The notes beneath the pieces were generated by a model that was not told the origin of the DNA, ran no database searches, and saw only the letters and a program-made list of their open reading frames with translations. A program made the position numbers and the translations under genes. From Albidovulum sp. (lineage in GTDB: Bacteria > Pseudomonadota > Alphaproteobacteria > Rhodobacterales > Rhodobacteraceae), in assembly GCA_026989275.1 (NCBI GenBank), contig JALSJQ010000006.1, positions 1-64,000 of the forward strand: a stretch of DNA of 64,000 nucleotides, given 5' to 3'. Every line of letters begins with the position of its first letter. Positions within the stretch are counted from its first letter, which is position 1. Below are positions 9,100-18,147 of the stretch, piece after piece.

Positions 9100-11310
9100 A
9101 TGGCATCCTTTGTCGTGCGTTGCGGGTTCTCGGTCGATCCGTTGCTTGCGCGGTTCCTCGAGGAGGAGGCGCTGCCGGGAACGGGAGTTTCGGCGGAGGA
9201 TTTCTGGAAGGGGTTTTCGGAAACGGTTTCCGAGATGACGCCGGAGAACCGTGCCCTGCTGGCGCGGCGCGAGGAACTCCAGCGGAGGATCGACGCATGG
9301 CACAGGGCCCATCCCGGCCGCCCTGCCGACATGGATGCCTATGAGAGCTTCCTGCGCGAGATCGGCTACATCGAGCCCGAAGGACCGGATTTCTCGATCG
9401 ATCCCGTCAACGTCGATGACGAGATCGCCGTCATCGCCGGCCCGCAGCTCGTGGTGCCCGTCACCAACGCCCGCTATGCGCTCAACGCCGCCAATGCCCG
9501 CTGGGGTTCGCTCTACGATGCGCTCTATGGCACCGATGCCCTGGGCAGCCCGCCGCCGGCCGGCCCCTACGATCCGGCTCGCGGTGCCGAGGTCATCGCC
9601 TGGGTGCGCGCCTTCCTCGACGAGACCGTTCCCCTCGCCGGGGCGCGCCATGACGAGGTGACCGGCTGGCGTGTCGAGGACGGGCGGCTGCTCGCGCTCA
9701 CCGGGAAGGGCTCCGTGCCCCTGGTCGAGCCGACGGCCTTCGCCGGCTGGCAGGGGGAGGCGGCGGCGCCCGAGGCGGTGATCCTGCGGCACCACCGGCT
9801 TCATCTTCTTCTCCGCTTCGACCGTGCGCACCCGATCGGCCGCACCGACCCGGCCGGGCTCGCCGATGTCCGTCTCGAGGCCGCGATCTCGACCATCATG
9901 GACATGGAGGACTCGGTGGCCACCGTCGATGCCGAGGACAAGGTGCAGGCCTATCGCAACTGGCTCGGGTTGATGAAGGGCACGCTCGAGACGCCGGTGG
10001 TGAAGGGCGGCAGACGCTTCACCCGCAGGCTGGCCGGGGACATCGCCTTCACCGCGCCGGACGGCCGCCCCGCCCGCCTGCCGGGCCGCGCGCTGATGCT
10101 GGTGCGCAATGTCGGGCATCTGATGACGACGCCGGCGGTGCGCGACCGGGAGGGGAGAGAGGTTTTCGAGGGGTTGCTCGACGCCTTCGTGACCACCGCC
10201 ATCGCCCTGCACGATCTGAGGCGCACCGGCCGCTTCGTCAATTCGCGCAAGGGGTCGGTCTATGTGGTCAAGCCCAAGATGCACGGTCCGGCGGAGGTGG
10301 CCTTCACGGACCGGCTCTTCGGCCGGGTCGAGGCGGTGCTGGGGCTCGCCCCCCATACCGTCAAGATCGGCATCATGGACGAGGAGCGGCGCACCTCGGT
10401 CAATCTCAAGGAGTGCATCCGTGCCGCGCGGCACCGGGTCTGCTTCATCAATACCGGTTTTCTCGACCGCACCGGCGACGAGATCCACACCTCGATGGAG
10501 GCCGGGGCCTTCCTGCGCAAGGAGGAGATCAAGCAGGCAACCTGGCTCGAGGCCTACGAGACGCGCAATGTCGATATCGGCCTTGCCTGCGGTCTCCACG
10601 GCAAGGCCCAGATCGGCAAGGGCATGTGGGCCATGCCCGACCGGATGGCCGACATGCTGCGCGAGAAGATCGCCCATCCCCGGGCCGGCGCCAACACGGC
10701 CTGGGTGCCGTCGCCGACTGCGGCGGTCTTGCATGCAACCCATTATCACAAGGTCGATGCCTGGGCGCGCCAGCGGGAGATTCTTGCACGGATCGAACGT
10801 TCCGGCCCCAGGGCCGGCCTGCGGGAGCTCCTGACGCTGCCCCTGGCCGAAGGGCGCCGCTACGGCGCCGGCGAGATCCGCGAGGAGGTCGAGAACAACG
10901 CCCAGGGCATCCTCGGCTATGTCGTGCGCTGGATCGATCAGGGGGTGGGCTGTTCGAAGGTGCCGGACATTCACGATATCGGACTGATGGAGGACCGCGC
11001 CACCTGCCGCATCTCCTCGCAGCACATCGCCAACTGGCTGCATCACGGGCTGGTTACGGCAGAGGAGGTCGAGGAGATCCTGCGTGCGATGGCCGAAGTC
11101 GTCGATCGGCAGAACGCGGCCGATCCCTTCTACCGGCCGATGGCCCCCGCCTTCGACGGGCCGGCCTTCAGGGCCGCGCGGGAGCTGATCTTCCGCGGCC
11201 GCGAACTGCCTTCGGGCTATACCGAGCCGGTGCTGCACAAGTGGCGCCGCCTCGCCAAGGAGGCCCGCGCGCGGAGCTTCGCCGAGGGCGGAAGCAGTGG
11301 GGATATGTGA
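9100..11310 (+). CDS. glcB: Malate synthase G
   Basis: A 736-aa malate synthase of the G isoform. It condenses glyoxylate with acetyl-CoA to malate in the glyoxylate shunt and in glycolate use. Family blocks include [65 protein letters not shown] and GMWAMPDRM, which together carry the Mg2+ and catalytic acid/base residues. The ATG has GGAGGG 5 nt upstream. The expected family ending is [13 protein letters not shown]. Here about 16 further residues follow, ending Gly-Asp-Met, and the TGA stop lies inside a TGTGATCACA palindrome. That suggests the 3' end was altered when the palindromic element arrived. No aceA or glycolate oxidase gene is adjacent. Confidence 0.96.
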   Translation: MASFVVRCGFSVDPLLARFLEEEALPGTGVSAEDFWKGFSETVSEMTPENRALLARREELQRRIDAWHRAHPGRPADMDAYESFLREIGYIEPEGPDFSIDPVNVDDEIAVIAGPQLVVPVTNARYALNAANARWGSLYDALYGTDALGSPPPAGPYDPARGAEVIAWVRAFLDETVPLAGARHDEVTGWRVEDGRLLALTGKGSVPLVEPTAFAGWQGEAAAPEAVILRHHRLHLLLRFDRAHPIGRTDPAGLADVRLEAAISTIMDMEDSVATVDAEDKVQAYRNWLGLMKGTLETPVVKGGRRFTRRLAGDIAFTAPDGRPARLPGRALMLVRNVGHLMTTPAVRDREGREVFEGLLDAFVTTAIALHDLRRTGRFVNSRKGSVYVVKPKMHGPAEVAFTDRLFGRVEAVLGLAPHTVKIGIMDEERRTSVNLKECIRAARHRVCFINTGFLDRTGDEIHTSMEAGAFLRKEEIKQATWLEAYETRNVDIGLACGLHGKAQIGKGMWAMPDRMADMLREKIAHPRAGANTAWVPSPTAAVLHATHYHKVDAWARQREILARIERSGPRAGLRELLTLPLAEGRRYGAGEIREEVENNAQGILGYVVRWIDQGVGCSKVPDIHDIGLMEDRATCRISSQHIANWLHHGLVTAEEVEEILRAMAEVVDRQNAADPFYRPMAPAFDGPAFRAARELIFRGRELPSGYTEPVLHKWRRLAKEARARSFAEGGSSGDM

Positions 11311-11433
11311 TCACAACGATGAACGGGAGAATGTGATCACAGAATGATTGCAAAGAACGCGTGACTTCGTCCATGGCGGAATATGTGATCGCGAACGATC
11401 CGCGAACGATCACGGGGGCGATATGTGATCACG
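11306..11433. repeat. Cluster of GTGATCAC palindromes, left of the amidotransferase gene
   Basis: Exact TGTGATCACA lies at 11306-11315 (containing the glcB stop) and 11332-11341, and TGTGATCACG at 11424-11433. A degenerate TGTGATCGCG lies at 11384-11393. Three of the four are preceded by ATA or AATA, giving ATATGTGATC. Between them is an 11-bp-period direct repeat, GCGAACGATC at 11391-11400 and 11402-11411. The spacing of the palindromes is irregular, so this is a set of separate sites rather than one tandem array. Function unknown; a protein-binding site is the simplest reading. Confidence 0.85.
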
Positions 11434-11528
11434 GGGCGGCTCATGTGGTGTTGCCCCTTGCGTCTGGCCGGTGCGTCCGCCATCTATGAACGGTCCGGAA
11501 GCTCCGGCTGTGCGGCGCAAGGTGTGAC

Positions 11529-12293
11529 ATGGTTCGACCCGTCATCGGCATCATCGGCAATTCCTATCTCCTCGACGGCCACTACCCGGCGCATGCCACC
11601 GGGCTGATGAACTCGGCGGCGATTGCCGAGGTGGCCGGTGCGCTGCCGCTGATGGTGCCGGCCGACCCGGCGCTGGCCGATTTCGACACGCTGCTGGCCC
11701 GTTGTGACGGCTTTCTCTTCACCGGCGGCCGGCCCAATGTCCATCCGTCGGAATACGGACGCCCCGAGACGCCGCGCCATGGCTGCTTCGACCGGGCGCG
11801 CGACCGGCTCACCCTGCCGCTCATCCGGGCCTGCATCGAGCGGGGGCAGCCGATCTTCGGCATCTGCCGCGGTTTTCAGGAGTTCAACGTGGCGCTCGGC
11901 GGCACGCTGCACCCGGAGATTCGCGACCTGCCGGGGCGGATGAACCACCGCATGCCGCCCGATGGCACGCTCGAGGAGCGTTTCGCCCTGCGCCACAAGG
12001 TGCGGCTCAGGGCAGGGGGCGTTTTCGCCCGTCTTCTCGGCGCCGAGGAGATCATGGTCAATTCGCTGCACGGTCAGGGGATCGAGCTGCCGGCACCCGG
12101 GGTCGAGATCGAGGGGTTTGCTCCCGACGGCACGCCCGAGGCGCTGGTGGTGAAGGACGCGCCCGGTTTCGCTCTCGCCGTGCAGTGGCACCCCGAATGG
12201 CGGGCCGCGGAAGACCCGGTGTCGCGGGCGCTGTTCGGTGCTTTCGGCGAAGCCGCCCGGGCCTGGCAGCGGCGCCGGCTCGCCGCCGAATGA
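11529..12293 (+). CDS. Class I glutamine amidotransferase-like hydrolase (peptidase C26, PuuD-like)
   Basis: A 254-aa protein of the gamma-glutamyl hydrolase/PuuD group. The nucleophile Cys113 sits in GICRGFQEFN, and the His/Glu of the triad in WHPEW (H221, E223). PuuD-like enzymes release GABA from gamma-glutamyl-GABA in putrescine breakdown, but the substrate here is not certain because no puuA, puuB or puuC gene is nearby. The N terminus MVRPVIGIIGN is typical of the family. The gene stands alone between glcB and ribD and is bracketed on both sides by clusters of GTGATCAC palindromes, so it may be an inserted cassette. Confidence 0.88.
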   Translation: MVRPVIGIIGNSYLLDGHYPAHATGLMNSAAIAEVAGALPLMVPADPALADFDTLLARCDGFLFTGGRPNVHPSEYGRPETPRHGCFDRARDRLTLPLIRACIERGQPIFGICRGFQEFNVALGGTLHPEIRDLPGRMNHRMPPDGTLEERFALRHKVRLRAGGVFARLLGAEEIMVNSLHGQGIELPAPGVEIEGFAPDGTPEALVVKDAPGFALAVQWHPEWRAAEDPVSRALFGAFGEAARAWQRRRLAAE

Positions 12294-12308
12294 AGGCCGG
12301 ACGAAGAT

Positions 12309-12456
12309 CGTGATCACGGAGCTCCGGTTCCGTTCCCTCGCATTTCCGCGAAGGGGCGGTGCGGCGGCAGGTCACGTGATGGGGCGGTGCGGCATCATGT
12401 GATCACGAAACCTCGGCCACTCCGCGATCATGCTGCCGCCCCGGTTCGTGATCACA
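12309..12456. repeat. Cluster of GTGATCAC palindromes in the convergent amidotransferase-ribD spacer
   Basis: Three copies: CGTGATCACG at 12309-12318, TGTGATCACG at 12398-12407, and CGTGATCACA at 12447-12456. The last contains the TGA stop of ribD when read on the minus strand, as ATG-TGA-TCACG. Near-miss sequences lie between them: GTCACGTGAT at about 12371-12380 and CGATCATG at about 12425. No hairpin with a loop and T tract is present, so an ordinary intrinsic terminator does not explain the repeats. Confidence 0.85.
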
Positions 12457-13618
12457 TGTCGGGCGGGAGTGTCACTCCGAGCGCTTCGGCCGCCAGCGGA
12501 CGACGCCAGAGCTGCCACAGATCCGCCCCGACGGGCCGGCTTTCGATCAGCGTGTAGCGCGGCGCCGCGGCAAGGGCGGCGATGCCGAAGGGGGCGAGAG
12601 CCGCCCGGCCGTCGCCGCCGACGAGTCTGCCCGCGCTCACCCAGTGGAGATCATCGACGAGATCGGCCTTCACCAGGCTGGCGGCAAGCCGGCCGCCGCC
12701 TTCGCACAGGAGGCGGGTGATGCCGGCCGTGGCGAGAGCCGCGAGCACGCCCCCGATCGCCAGTCGCCCGTCGGCATCGACCGGGCAGGGCAGGAGCCGC
12801 GCGCCCGCCTCTTCCCATGCGGCGCGTCGGGTGGCGGGCGCTTCGGGGCCGTGACAGATCCAGAGCGGAGCTTCCCCGATCGTGGCAAGGAGACCGGCCG
12901 TCTCCGGTGCCTCCGGCGCGAGGGACAGGCGGCTGTCGGGAATCACCCGCACCGGCTGATGCCGCATGCCGAGCCCGCGCACGGTCAGCGTCGGCGTATC
13001 GGCCCGCACCGTGCCGGCACCCACCATCACAGCATCATGGCTGGCACGCATCAGATGCACCCGTCGCCGGGCCTCGGGGCCGGTGATCCAGCGGCTCTCG
13101 CCGGTGGCGGTGGCGATCCGCCCGTCGAGGGTGGCCGCCAGTTTCAGGCTGACGAGGGGGCGGCGCCGCGTGATGCGGAGAAGGAAGCCGCGCTGGTCGA
13201 GCGCCGCTTCCGCCGCCCGGCAGCCGAGATCGACCGTGACGCCGGCCGCCGAGAGCCGCTCGAGGCCGCGCCCCCGCACCCGCGGGTCGGGGTCGGGCAG
13301 GGCGACGACCACCCGCGCCACCCCGGCCGCCACCAGCGCGTCGGCGCAGGGCGGGGTGCGGCCGTGATGGGCGCAGGGCTCGAGGGTGACATAGGCCGTC
13401 GCGCCCCGGGCCCGCTTCCCGGCGCGTTCGAGCGCCACGCGCTCGGCATGGGGGCGGCCGCCGGGCCGGGTCCAGCCATGACCGACAAGCACACCTTCCT
13501 TCACGATGACGCATCCGACGGCGGGGTTGGGCCAGACATTGCCCCAGCCGCGCCGGCCGAGACGCAGCGCATGGGCCATCCAGCGGGCGTCTTCAGGGTG
13601 CGGGCAGGAGCGGCTCAT
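12452..13618 (-). CDS. ribD: Bifunctional riboflavin biosynthesis protein RibD
   Basis: A 388-aa fusion of a CMP/dCMP-deaminase-type domain with a reductase. It carries out the deamination and side-chain reduction steps that convert the GTP cyclohydrolase II product on the way to riboflavin. Zinc ligands are visible as H57-A-E59 and [11 protein letters not shown] (C82, C91). The reductase half begins near residue 150 ([15 protein letters not shown]). The start overlaps the nrdR stop, indicating an nrdR-ribD operon, an arrangement known in many bacteria. The protein ends Pro-Asp-Met with its stop codon inside a GTGATCAC palindrome, and the last residues look like an extension. No FMN riboswitch was seen. 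Confidence 0.95.
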   Translation of the reverse strand: MSRSCPHPEDARWMAHALRLGRRGWGNVWPNPAVGCVIVKEGVLVGHGWTRPGGRPHAERVALERAGKRARGATAYVTLEPCAHHGRTPPCADALVAAGVARVVVALPDPDPRVRGRGLERLSAAGVTVDLGCRAAEAALDQRGFLLRITRRRPLVSLKLAATLDGRIATATGESRWITGPEARRRVHLMRASHDAVMVGAGTVRADTPTLTVRGLGMRHQPVRVIPDSRLSLAPEAPETAGLLATIGEAPLWICHGPEAPATRRAAWEEAGARLLPCPVDADGRLAIGGVLAALATAGITRLLCEGGGRLAASLVKADLVDDLHWVSAGRLVGGDGRAALAPFGIAALAAAPRYTLIESRPVGADLWQLWRRPLAAEALGVTLPPDM

Positions 13619-14085
13619 CCCTTCTCCGGTTGCACCGGTGGCCGCAGCTGGGCGACGAATTCCTCGAAATCGTCGGCCGCCTGGAAGTTCTTGTAGACGG
13701 AGGCGAAACGCACATAGGCCACCGTGTCGATCCGTGCCAGCGCGTCCATCACGATCTCGCCGATGGTCTTCGAGGGAATGTCCGTGTCGCCCATGGTCTC
13801 GAGCCGGCGGACGATGCCGGAGATCATCTGGTCGATGCGGTCGGGTTCGATCGGGCGCTTCTGCATGGCGATGCGGATCGAACGGGTGAGCTTGTCACGG
13901 TCGAAGGCCTCGCGTCGCCCGTCGGCCTTGATGACGACGAGGTCGCGCAGCTGCACGCGTTCGAAGGTGGTGAAGCGGCCGCCGCAGGCGGTGCATTGGC
14001 GTCGGCGGCGGATGGCCGTGTGATCCTCGGCCGGGCGCGAATCCTTCACCTGTGTCTCGAGATCTCCGCAGAACGGGCAACGCAT
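13615..14085 (-). CDS. nrdR: Transcriptional repressor NrdR
   Basis: A 156-aa NrdR, the zinc-ribbon/ATP-cone repressor that senses nucleotide levels and represses ribonucleotide reductase genes. The zinc ribbon ligands are C3, C6, C31 and C34 (MRCPFCG and CTACGG), and the ATP-cone runs from about residue 48 ([16 protein letters not shown]). It is full length. Its stop overlaps the ribD start by 4 nt, so the two are co-transcribed. It is divergent from the downstream glycosyltransferase gene across a short spacer of about 170 bp. Confidence 0.97.
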   Translation of the reverse strand: MRCPFCGDLETQVKDSRPAEDHTAIRRRRQCTACGGRFTTFERVQLRDLVVIKADGRREAFDRDKLTRSIRIAMQKRPIEPDRIDQMISGIVRRLETMGDTDIPSKTIGEIVMDALARIDTVAYVRFASVYKNFQAADDFEEFVAQLRPPVQPEKG

Positions 14086-14255
14086 CGGCTCTCATCCCCC
14101 CTGTCAGCCTCCTGCGGCCGGATTGCGCGGTGCCGCAAGGCGATCGCGTTTCGCGGGTCTGCCCCCGGTCCGGCCTGCCACGCAAGATCTGGCTCGCTCT
14201 TTCGCGGTCATGACTATAAACGGGGGCGGGAAGCTTGGATAGGGGGCGCGGCAGC

Positions 14256-15797
14256 ATGTCGGACAGGATCGGCACGGCCCGGGGCGCATGGCCGGTGGGG
14301 GCCGGCGGGGCCGGAGCCGCGGAATGCGGCAGGGGCGGGGAGTGCGGCGGACGCGGGGCCCAGGCTTTCGTGGCGCTTCTCTTCGTGCTGCTGCACCTGC
14401 CGGCGGCGGCGCTGGTGCCGCTCGTCGATGACGAGGCCTATTACGCGCTCTGGGCCGACTGGCCGTCGCTTGCCACCTACGATCACCCGCCGATGGTGGC
14501 GTGGCTGATCCATCTCGGCAAGCTGGCGGGTGGCGAGACGCCCCTTGCCATCCGCCTGCCTTTCGTCATCGCCTGGGGGGGGGCGGTGTTCCTCGCCGGC
14601 CGCGTCGGCACGCTGGCCACGGGGCGGGCCGTCATCGGCACCTGGAGCGCGCTCTTTGCCGCCGCGACCGTGCCGTGGATGGTGCTGGGTTTCACCGCAA
14701 CGCCCGACGGGCCGCTCGCCCTCTTCTGGACCGCGGTGATGTGGACGGTCTTCGCCTGGCGGCGGACGGGGCAGGGGCGCTGGCCCGTTCTCGGCGGCGC
14801 GTTCCTCGCCCTGGCCCTGCTCTCCAAGCTGACGGCGGCCTTTCTCGGCCTTGGCGTTCTCTTCTGGCTGGTGCTCACGGAAGACGGCCGCGCGGCGTTC
14901 CGCCGCCCGGCGCTGTGGTTCGGGGTCGGCGTCTGCGCCCTCCTGCTCGTGCCCTGGCTCTGGTGGAACGCCACCCATGGCTGGCACGGTTTCGTTCGTC
15001 AGACGGCGCGCCTCGGAGAAGGGCATTTCGGGCTCCGCCTTCTCGTCGAGTATCTCGGCTCGCAGATCCTGCTCGTCACGCCGCTCGTCGCCTGGCTGGC
15101 GCTCAGGGGGATGGCGCGACCCTTGGCGGCGCGTCGGCATCTTCTTGTCTTCGCCCTGCCGCTGCCGCTCTTCATGCTGTGGCATTCTCTGAAGGCGGCG
15201 GTGCTGGCCCAATGGGTGCTGCCGGCCTATCCGGCCTTCGCGGTCTTCGCCGCCGCCGAGGCAGAGGGGCGGCCGCGGCGCTGGCGCGTGACGGCGCTGG
15301 CGCTGGCGTTCCTTCTGGCGGTGCTCGCCGTCACCCTCGCCTTCCGCCCCGGCCCGCCGCTCTTCCCCGGCAACAACCCGCCCAACCAGACCAAGGGCTG
15401 GTCGGCCGTGGCGGGGGACATCGCCGCGGCGGCCGAAAATGCCGGGGCGCGCTGGGTCGCCACCACCCATTACGGGCTCGCCGGCCAGCTCCATCATCAT
15501 CTCGGCCGGCGCTGGCCGGTCTGGGACGTGGCCGCTCCCCGGCGCTATCTTTTCCGCGACCCGTTCCCGCAGGCGTTGTGTGCCGCCCCGGCCCTTCTCG
15601 TCGCCCGCAACGGCACGCGGACGGGGGATGTGCGCCGGCTGTTCGCCGAAGTGGTGTCGCTCGGAGAGGCGGTGCGGCGCTCGCGGGGAGCTGAGATCGA
15701 CCGCTATCCGCTCTTTGTCGTGCGGGGGCTGAAGCTGCCTGCCCTGTGTCCCGGCGCGGAAGAGGAGGCCGCGTCTCAGCCGTCGGTGGCGAAGTGA
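14256..15797 (+). CDS. GT39/ArnT-like membrane glycosyltransferase
   Basis: A 513-aa integral membrane protein of the PMT/ArnT (PMT_2) glycosyltransferase superfamily. These enzymes transfer a sugar from a polyprenyl-phosphate donor to lipid A, protein or another envelope acceptor on the periplasmic side. The motif LVDDEAYYALWADW near residues 60-75 carries the catalytic acidic residue of the first periplasmic loop, followed by YDHPPMVAWLIHL. Around ten hydrophobic segments follow, then a small C-terminal periplasmic domain. The ATG at 14256 has AGGGGG 9 nt upstream; a TTG 21 nt earlier is in frame. The acceptor cannot be deduced. The last 22 bp overlap the convergent YjbQ gene. Confidence 0.85.
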   Translation: MSDRIGTARGAWPVGAGGAGAAECGRGGECGGRGAQAFVALLFVLLHLPAAALVPLVDDEAYYALWADWPSLATYDHPPMVAWLIHLGKLAGGETPLAIRLPFVIAWGGAVFLAGRVGTLATGRAVIGTWSALFAAATVPWMVLGFTATPDGPLALFWTAVMWTVFAWRRTGQGRWPVLGGAFLALALLSKLTAAFLGLGVLFWLVLTEDGRAAFRRPALWFGVGVCALLLVPWLWWNATHGWHGFVRQTARLGEGHFGLRLLVEYLGSQILLVTPLVAWLALRGMARPLAARRHLLVFALPLPLFMLWHSLKAAVLAQWVLPAYPAFAVFAAAEAEGRPRRWRVTALALAFLLAVLAVTLAFRPGPPLFPGNNPPNQTKGWSAVAGDIAAAAENAGARWVATTHYGLAGQLHHHLGRRWPVWDVAAPRRYLFRDPFPQALCAAPALLVARNGTRTGDVRRLFAEVVSLGEAVRRSRGAEIDRYPLFVVRGLKLPALCPGAEEEAASQPSVAK

Positions 15798-16198
15798 AGC
15801 ACCACCCGCCGCCGTTGGGGGCGGAGGCGGTGCTCGACGAGATAGATCCCCTGCCAGGTGCCGAGGAGCGGCGCACCGGAAGCCACCGGGATCGAGAGGC
15901 TCACGGGCATCATCGCCGCCTTGAGGTGGGCCGGCATGTCGTCGGGTCCTTCGAGCGTATGGCGCAGCCAGCGCATCGAGGGGTCCGTGGCAGGCGGCAC
16001 GAGCCGATGGAAGAATTCGACGAGATCGCGGCGCACATCCGGGTCGGCGTTTTCCTGGACGAGGAGCGAGCAGGAGGTGTGACGGACGAAAAGGGTGAGC
16101 AACCCGTCTGCGCGCCCGCGGCAGAAGGCGCGCACCCGGTCGGTGAATTCGTGGAGGCCGGGACCCCGCGTGGCGATGACGAGCTCCTCGCGTGCCAT
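15776..16198 (-). CDS. YjbQ family protein (secondary thiamine-phosphate synthase-like, UPF0047)
   Basis: A 140-aa single-domain protein of the YjbQ/UPF0047 family. Its members have weak thiamine-phosphate synthase activity in complementation tests, but the true role is unsettled. The family core is visible: VRHTSCSLLVQENADPDVRRD, then WRHTLEGPDDMPAHLK in slightly divergent form, ending with LGTWQGIYLVEHR and RRRVVLHF. The conserved His and Asp residues that may bind a metal are present. The start at 16198 gives the usual length. It precedes the nlpD-like gene by about 25 bp, but the two run in the same direction only as neighbours; no functional link is evident. Confidence 0.9.
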   Translation of the reverse strand: MAREELVIATRGPGLHEFTDRVRAFCRGRADGLLTLFVRHTSCSLLVQENADPDVRRDLVEFFHRLVPPATDPSMRWLRHTLEGPDDMPAHLKAAMMPVSLSIPVASGAPLLGTWQGIYLVEHRLRPQRRRVVLHFATDG

Positions 16199-16224
16199 TT
16201 CCGTCTCCCGTCCTCGCTTCCGCC

Positions 16225-17400
16225 TCAGCCCGCTTCGAGCCAGTCGGCCGGATCGACCGGGGTCGTGCCCTTGCGGATCTCGAAATGGAGCGTTGCCGGG
16301 TTCTTGTCCGCCACCTTGCCGAGGATCGCGCCGCGGCGCACCGTCTGCCCCTTGGCGACCGCCACCTCGCCGAGATTGGCATAGACCGAATAGAGGCTGG
16401 AGCCGTGGCGCAGGAGCACGATGCGGCTGCCATCGACCGCCTTCGAGACGAGGGCCACGGTGCCGTCGGCCGCTGCCCGGACCGGAGTGCCCGGTGCGGC
16501 AGCGATGTCGATGCCCGGATTGCTGCCCGAGCGGGGCGAGAAGGGCCGGACGACCGGCCCCGCCACCGGGCGGAGGAAGCGCGTGGCCGGGGCGGCGCCG
16601 GCCGGGGAGGGTGTGGTGGTCGTCGGGCGGGGCGCCGTGGCTCCGCTGTCGCCGCTCCGGGGCGTGGCGGGCGCGGCGGTCGTTTCGCTCTGCGGAACCG
16701 GCACGACGACATACTGTCCTTCGCGGATCGAGAGGTCGGGACCGAGATTGTTCCACTCGGCAATGGCCTTCACCGGCACGCCGTAGAGCCGCGACAGGGT
16801 ATAGACGGTTTCGCCCCGTTCGACCTTGTGACGGATGGGTTCGATCCGCGCGTCGCCGAGATTGCCTTCACGCACCGGCGTGCCGGGGGCGGTGCTGCCG
16901 GCGGGGCCGCTCCGGCCCTCGGCCTCGGCGATGGCGGCGGCGGCCACGGCGGTCACGGGATCGTTCGCCAGGGGCTCGGCCGTGATGCCGCCGTCGGCGG
17001 GGATCTCCGCCACCCGCCGCGGCAGGGCGAGGATCTCGCCCGGGCGCAGGCGATAGCTCTCGGGCAGGCCGTTGTAGCGGGCCAGCTCGCGCGGCTCGAG
17101 GCCGATCCGGCGGGCGACGTCGGCGACGGTCTCGCCGCCCCGGGCCTCGACGATCTGGTAGCTCGGATAGGAGATGACGCCGCGCGCATCGGGCTCGGGC
17201 CGCGGCGTGCTCTCGATGCGGGCTGCCGGCGGCGGCGAACGGAAATCTAGGCCGGGGCCGAGATTGGCGCCGTTGCACCCCGCAAGAAGCAGCGCCGTGC
17301 CGAGGAGGAGGAGCGGCCCGCGGAAGGCGCTCCCTGCTGCAGCCGCGTCCGGCGTCCTCTCCGCGATTCCGGCGCCTCCGGTGTTTCCGATTGCCCGCAT
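16225..17400 (-). CDS. nlpD: NlpD-like lipoprotein: two LysM motifs and a degenerate LytM (M23) domain
   Basis: A 391-aa predicted lipoprotein. The signal LLLLGTALLLAGC ends at a lipobox Cys about 34 residues from MRAIGN. It has a LysM module at about 75-120, a second LysM (HKVERGETVYTLSRLYGV) at about 195-240, a Thr/Pro/Ala-rich linker, and a C-terminal LytM domain. In the LytM domain the first zinc His is replaced (SNPGIDIAA) and the HxH motif is reduced to TLHFEIR. It should therefore be an amidase activator of the NlpD/EnvC type rather than an active endopeptidase. The start at 17400 has AAGGGAG upstream. It lies downstream of surE-pcm, matching the conserved surE-pcm-nlpD order. Confidence 0.9.
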   Translation of the reverse strand: MRAIGNTGGAGIAERTPDAAAAGSAFRGPLLLLGTALLLAGCNGANLGPGLDFRSPPPAARIESTPRPEPDARGVISYPSYQIVEARGGETVADVARRIGLEPRELARYNGLPESYRLRPGEILALPRRVAEIPADGGITAEPLANDPVTAVAAAAIAEAEGRSGPAGSTAPGTPVREGNLGDARIEPIRHKVERGETVYTLSRLYGVPVKAIAEWNNLGPDLSIREGQYVVVPVPQSETTAAPATPRSGDSGATAPRPTTTTPSPAGAAPATRFLRPVAGPVVRPFSPRSGSNPGIDIAAAPGTPVRAAADGTVALVSKAVDGSRIVLLRHGSSLYSVYANLGEVAVAKGQTVRRGAILGKVADKNPATLHFEIRKGTTPVDPADWLEAG

Positions 17401-17496
17401 GCCCACACTCCCTTTGCGATCGTTCCCTGGCAAGGCATCTCCTTGCAACGCATCCTGCGCGCCGCAGTCAAGCGCGGCGCGGCGCTCCGGCCACAT

Positions 17497-18147
17497 CTAG
17501 CCGTCTTCCGCCACCCCTTCCACCAGAGGCACGAAGCGCACCGCCCCCAGCTCGCGATAGTCGCACGATCCGTCCTCGCGCTTGTGAACCGCGATCAGCG
17601 TCTGCATCCGGTCCGAGCGGCCGACCGGCAGCACCATGATGCCGCCGGGCTTGAGCTGATCGAGCAGCACCTGCGGCGGATCCTCGGCGGCGGCGGTCAG
17701 GATGATCCGGTCGAAGGGGGCCTGACGCGGCAGGCCCTCGGTGCCGTCGCCATGAATGACGGTGACATTGGCGAGATCGAGCCGTTCGAAGAGCCGCCGT
17801 GCCTCCCGGACCAGCGGCAGGTGCCGCTCCACGGTATAGACCCGCCGCGCCAGGAGCGCGAGCACCGCCGCCTGATAACCCGAGCCGGTGCCGATCTCGA
17901 GCACCTTGTGCCGGTCGGTGAGGCGGAGCGCCTCGGTCATCAGGGCGACGATCGAGGGCTGGGAGATGGTTTGGCCGCAGGCGATCGGCAGCGATACGTC
18001 GTCGAGGGCGTGTTCGGCGAAGGTCGGGCGCACGAAGAGCCGCCGGTCGATCCGTTCCATCGCCTCGAGCACCCGCCTGTCGGTGATGCCGCGGGCCCGC
18101 AGCTGGAACAGGAAACGCATCAGCTGTTCGGGCTCGATCGCGCTCAT
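17497..18147 (-). CDS. pcm: Protein-L-isoaspartate O-methyltransferase
   Basis: A 216-aa SAM-dependent methyltransferase that methylates isoaspartyl residues in damaged proteins to start their repair. Motif [12 protein letters not shown] is at residues 82-92. The isoaspartate-binding loop [17 protein letters not shown] is just before it, and the post-I acidic residue is in VYTVERH. The length is normal. The start overlaps the surE stop by 4 nt (ATGA), so translation is likely coupled. The nlpD-like gene follows on the same strand. Confidence 0.96.
   Translation of the reverse strand: MSAIEPEQLMRFLFQLRARGITDRRVLEAMERIDRRLFVRPTFAEHALDDVSLPIACGQTISQPSIVALMTEALRLTDRHKVLEIGTGSGYQAAVLALLARRVYTVERHLPLVREARRLFERLDLANVTVIHGDGTEGLPRQAPFDRIILTAAAEDPPQVLLDQLKPGGIMVLPVGRSDRMQTLIAVHKREDGSCDYRELGAVRFVPLVEGVAEDG

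Noticed and set aside
11306-11341. CRP/FNR-type operator
   Set aside because: CRP sites have TGTGA and TCACA separated by six bases. Here the halves touch, so a CRP-type dimer would not fit.
11306-12456. CRISPR array
   Set aside because: The repeats are only about 10 bp, irregularly spaced and have no uniform spacers. No cas gene is present.
12452-14255. FMN riboswitch upstream of nrdR-ribD
   Set aside because: The short spacer lacks the conserved RFN structure and core sequence.
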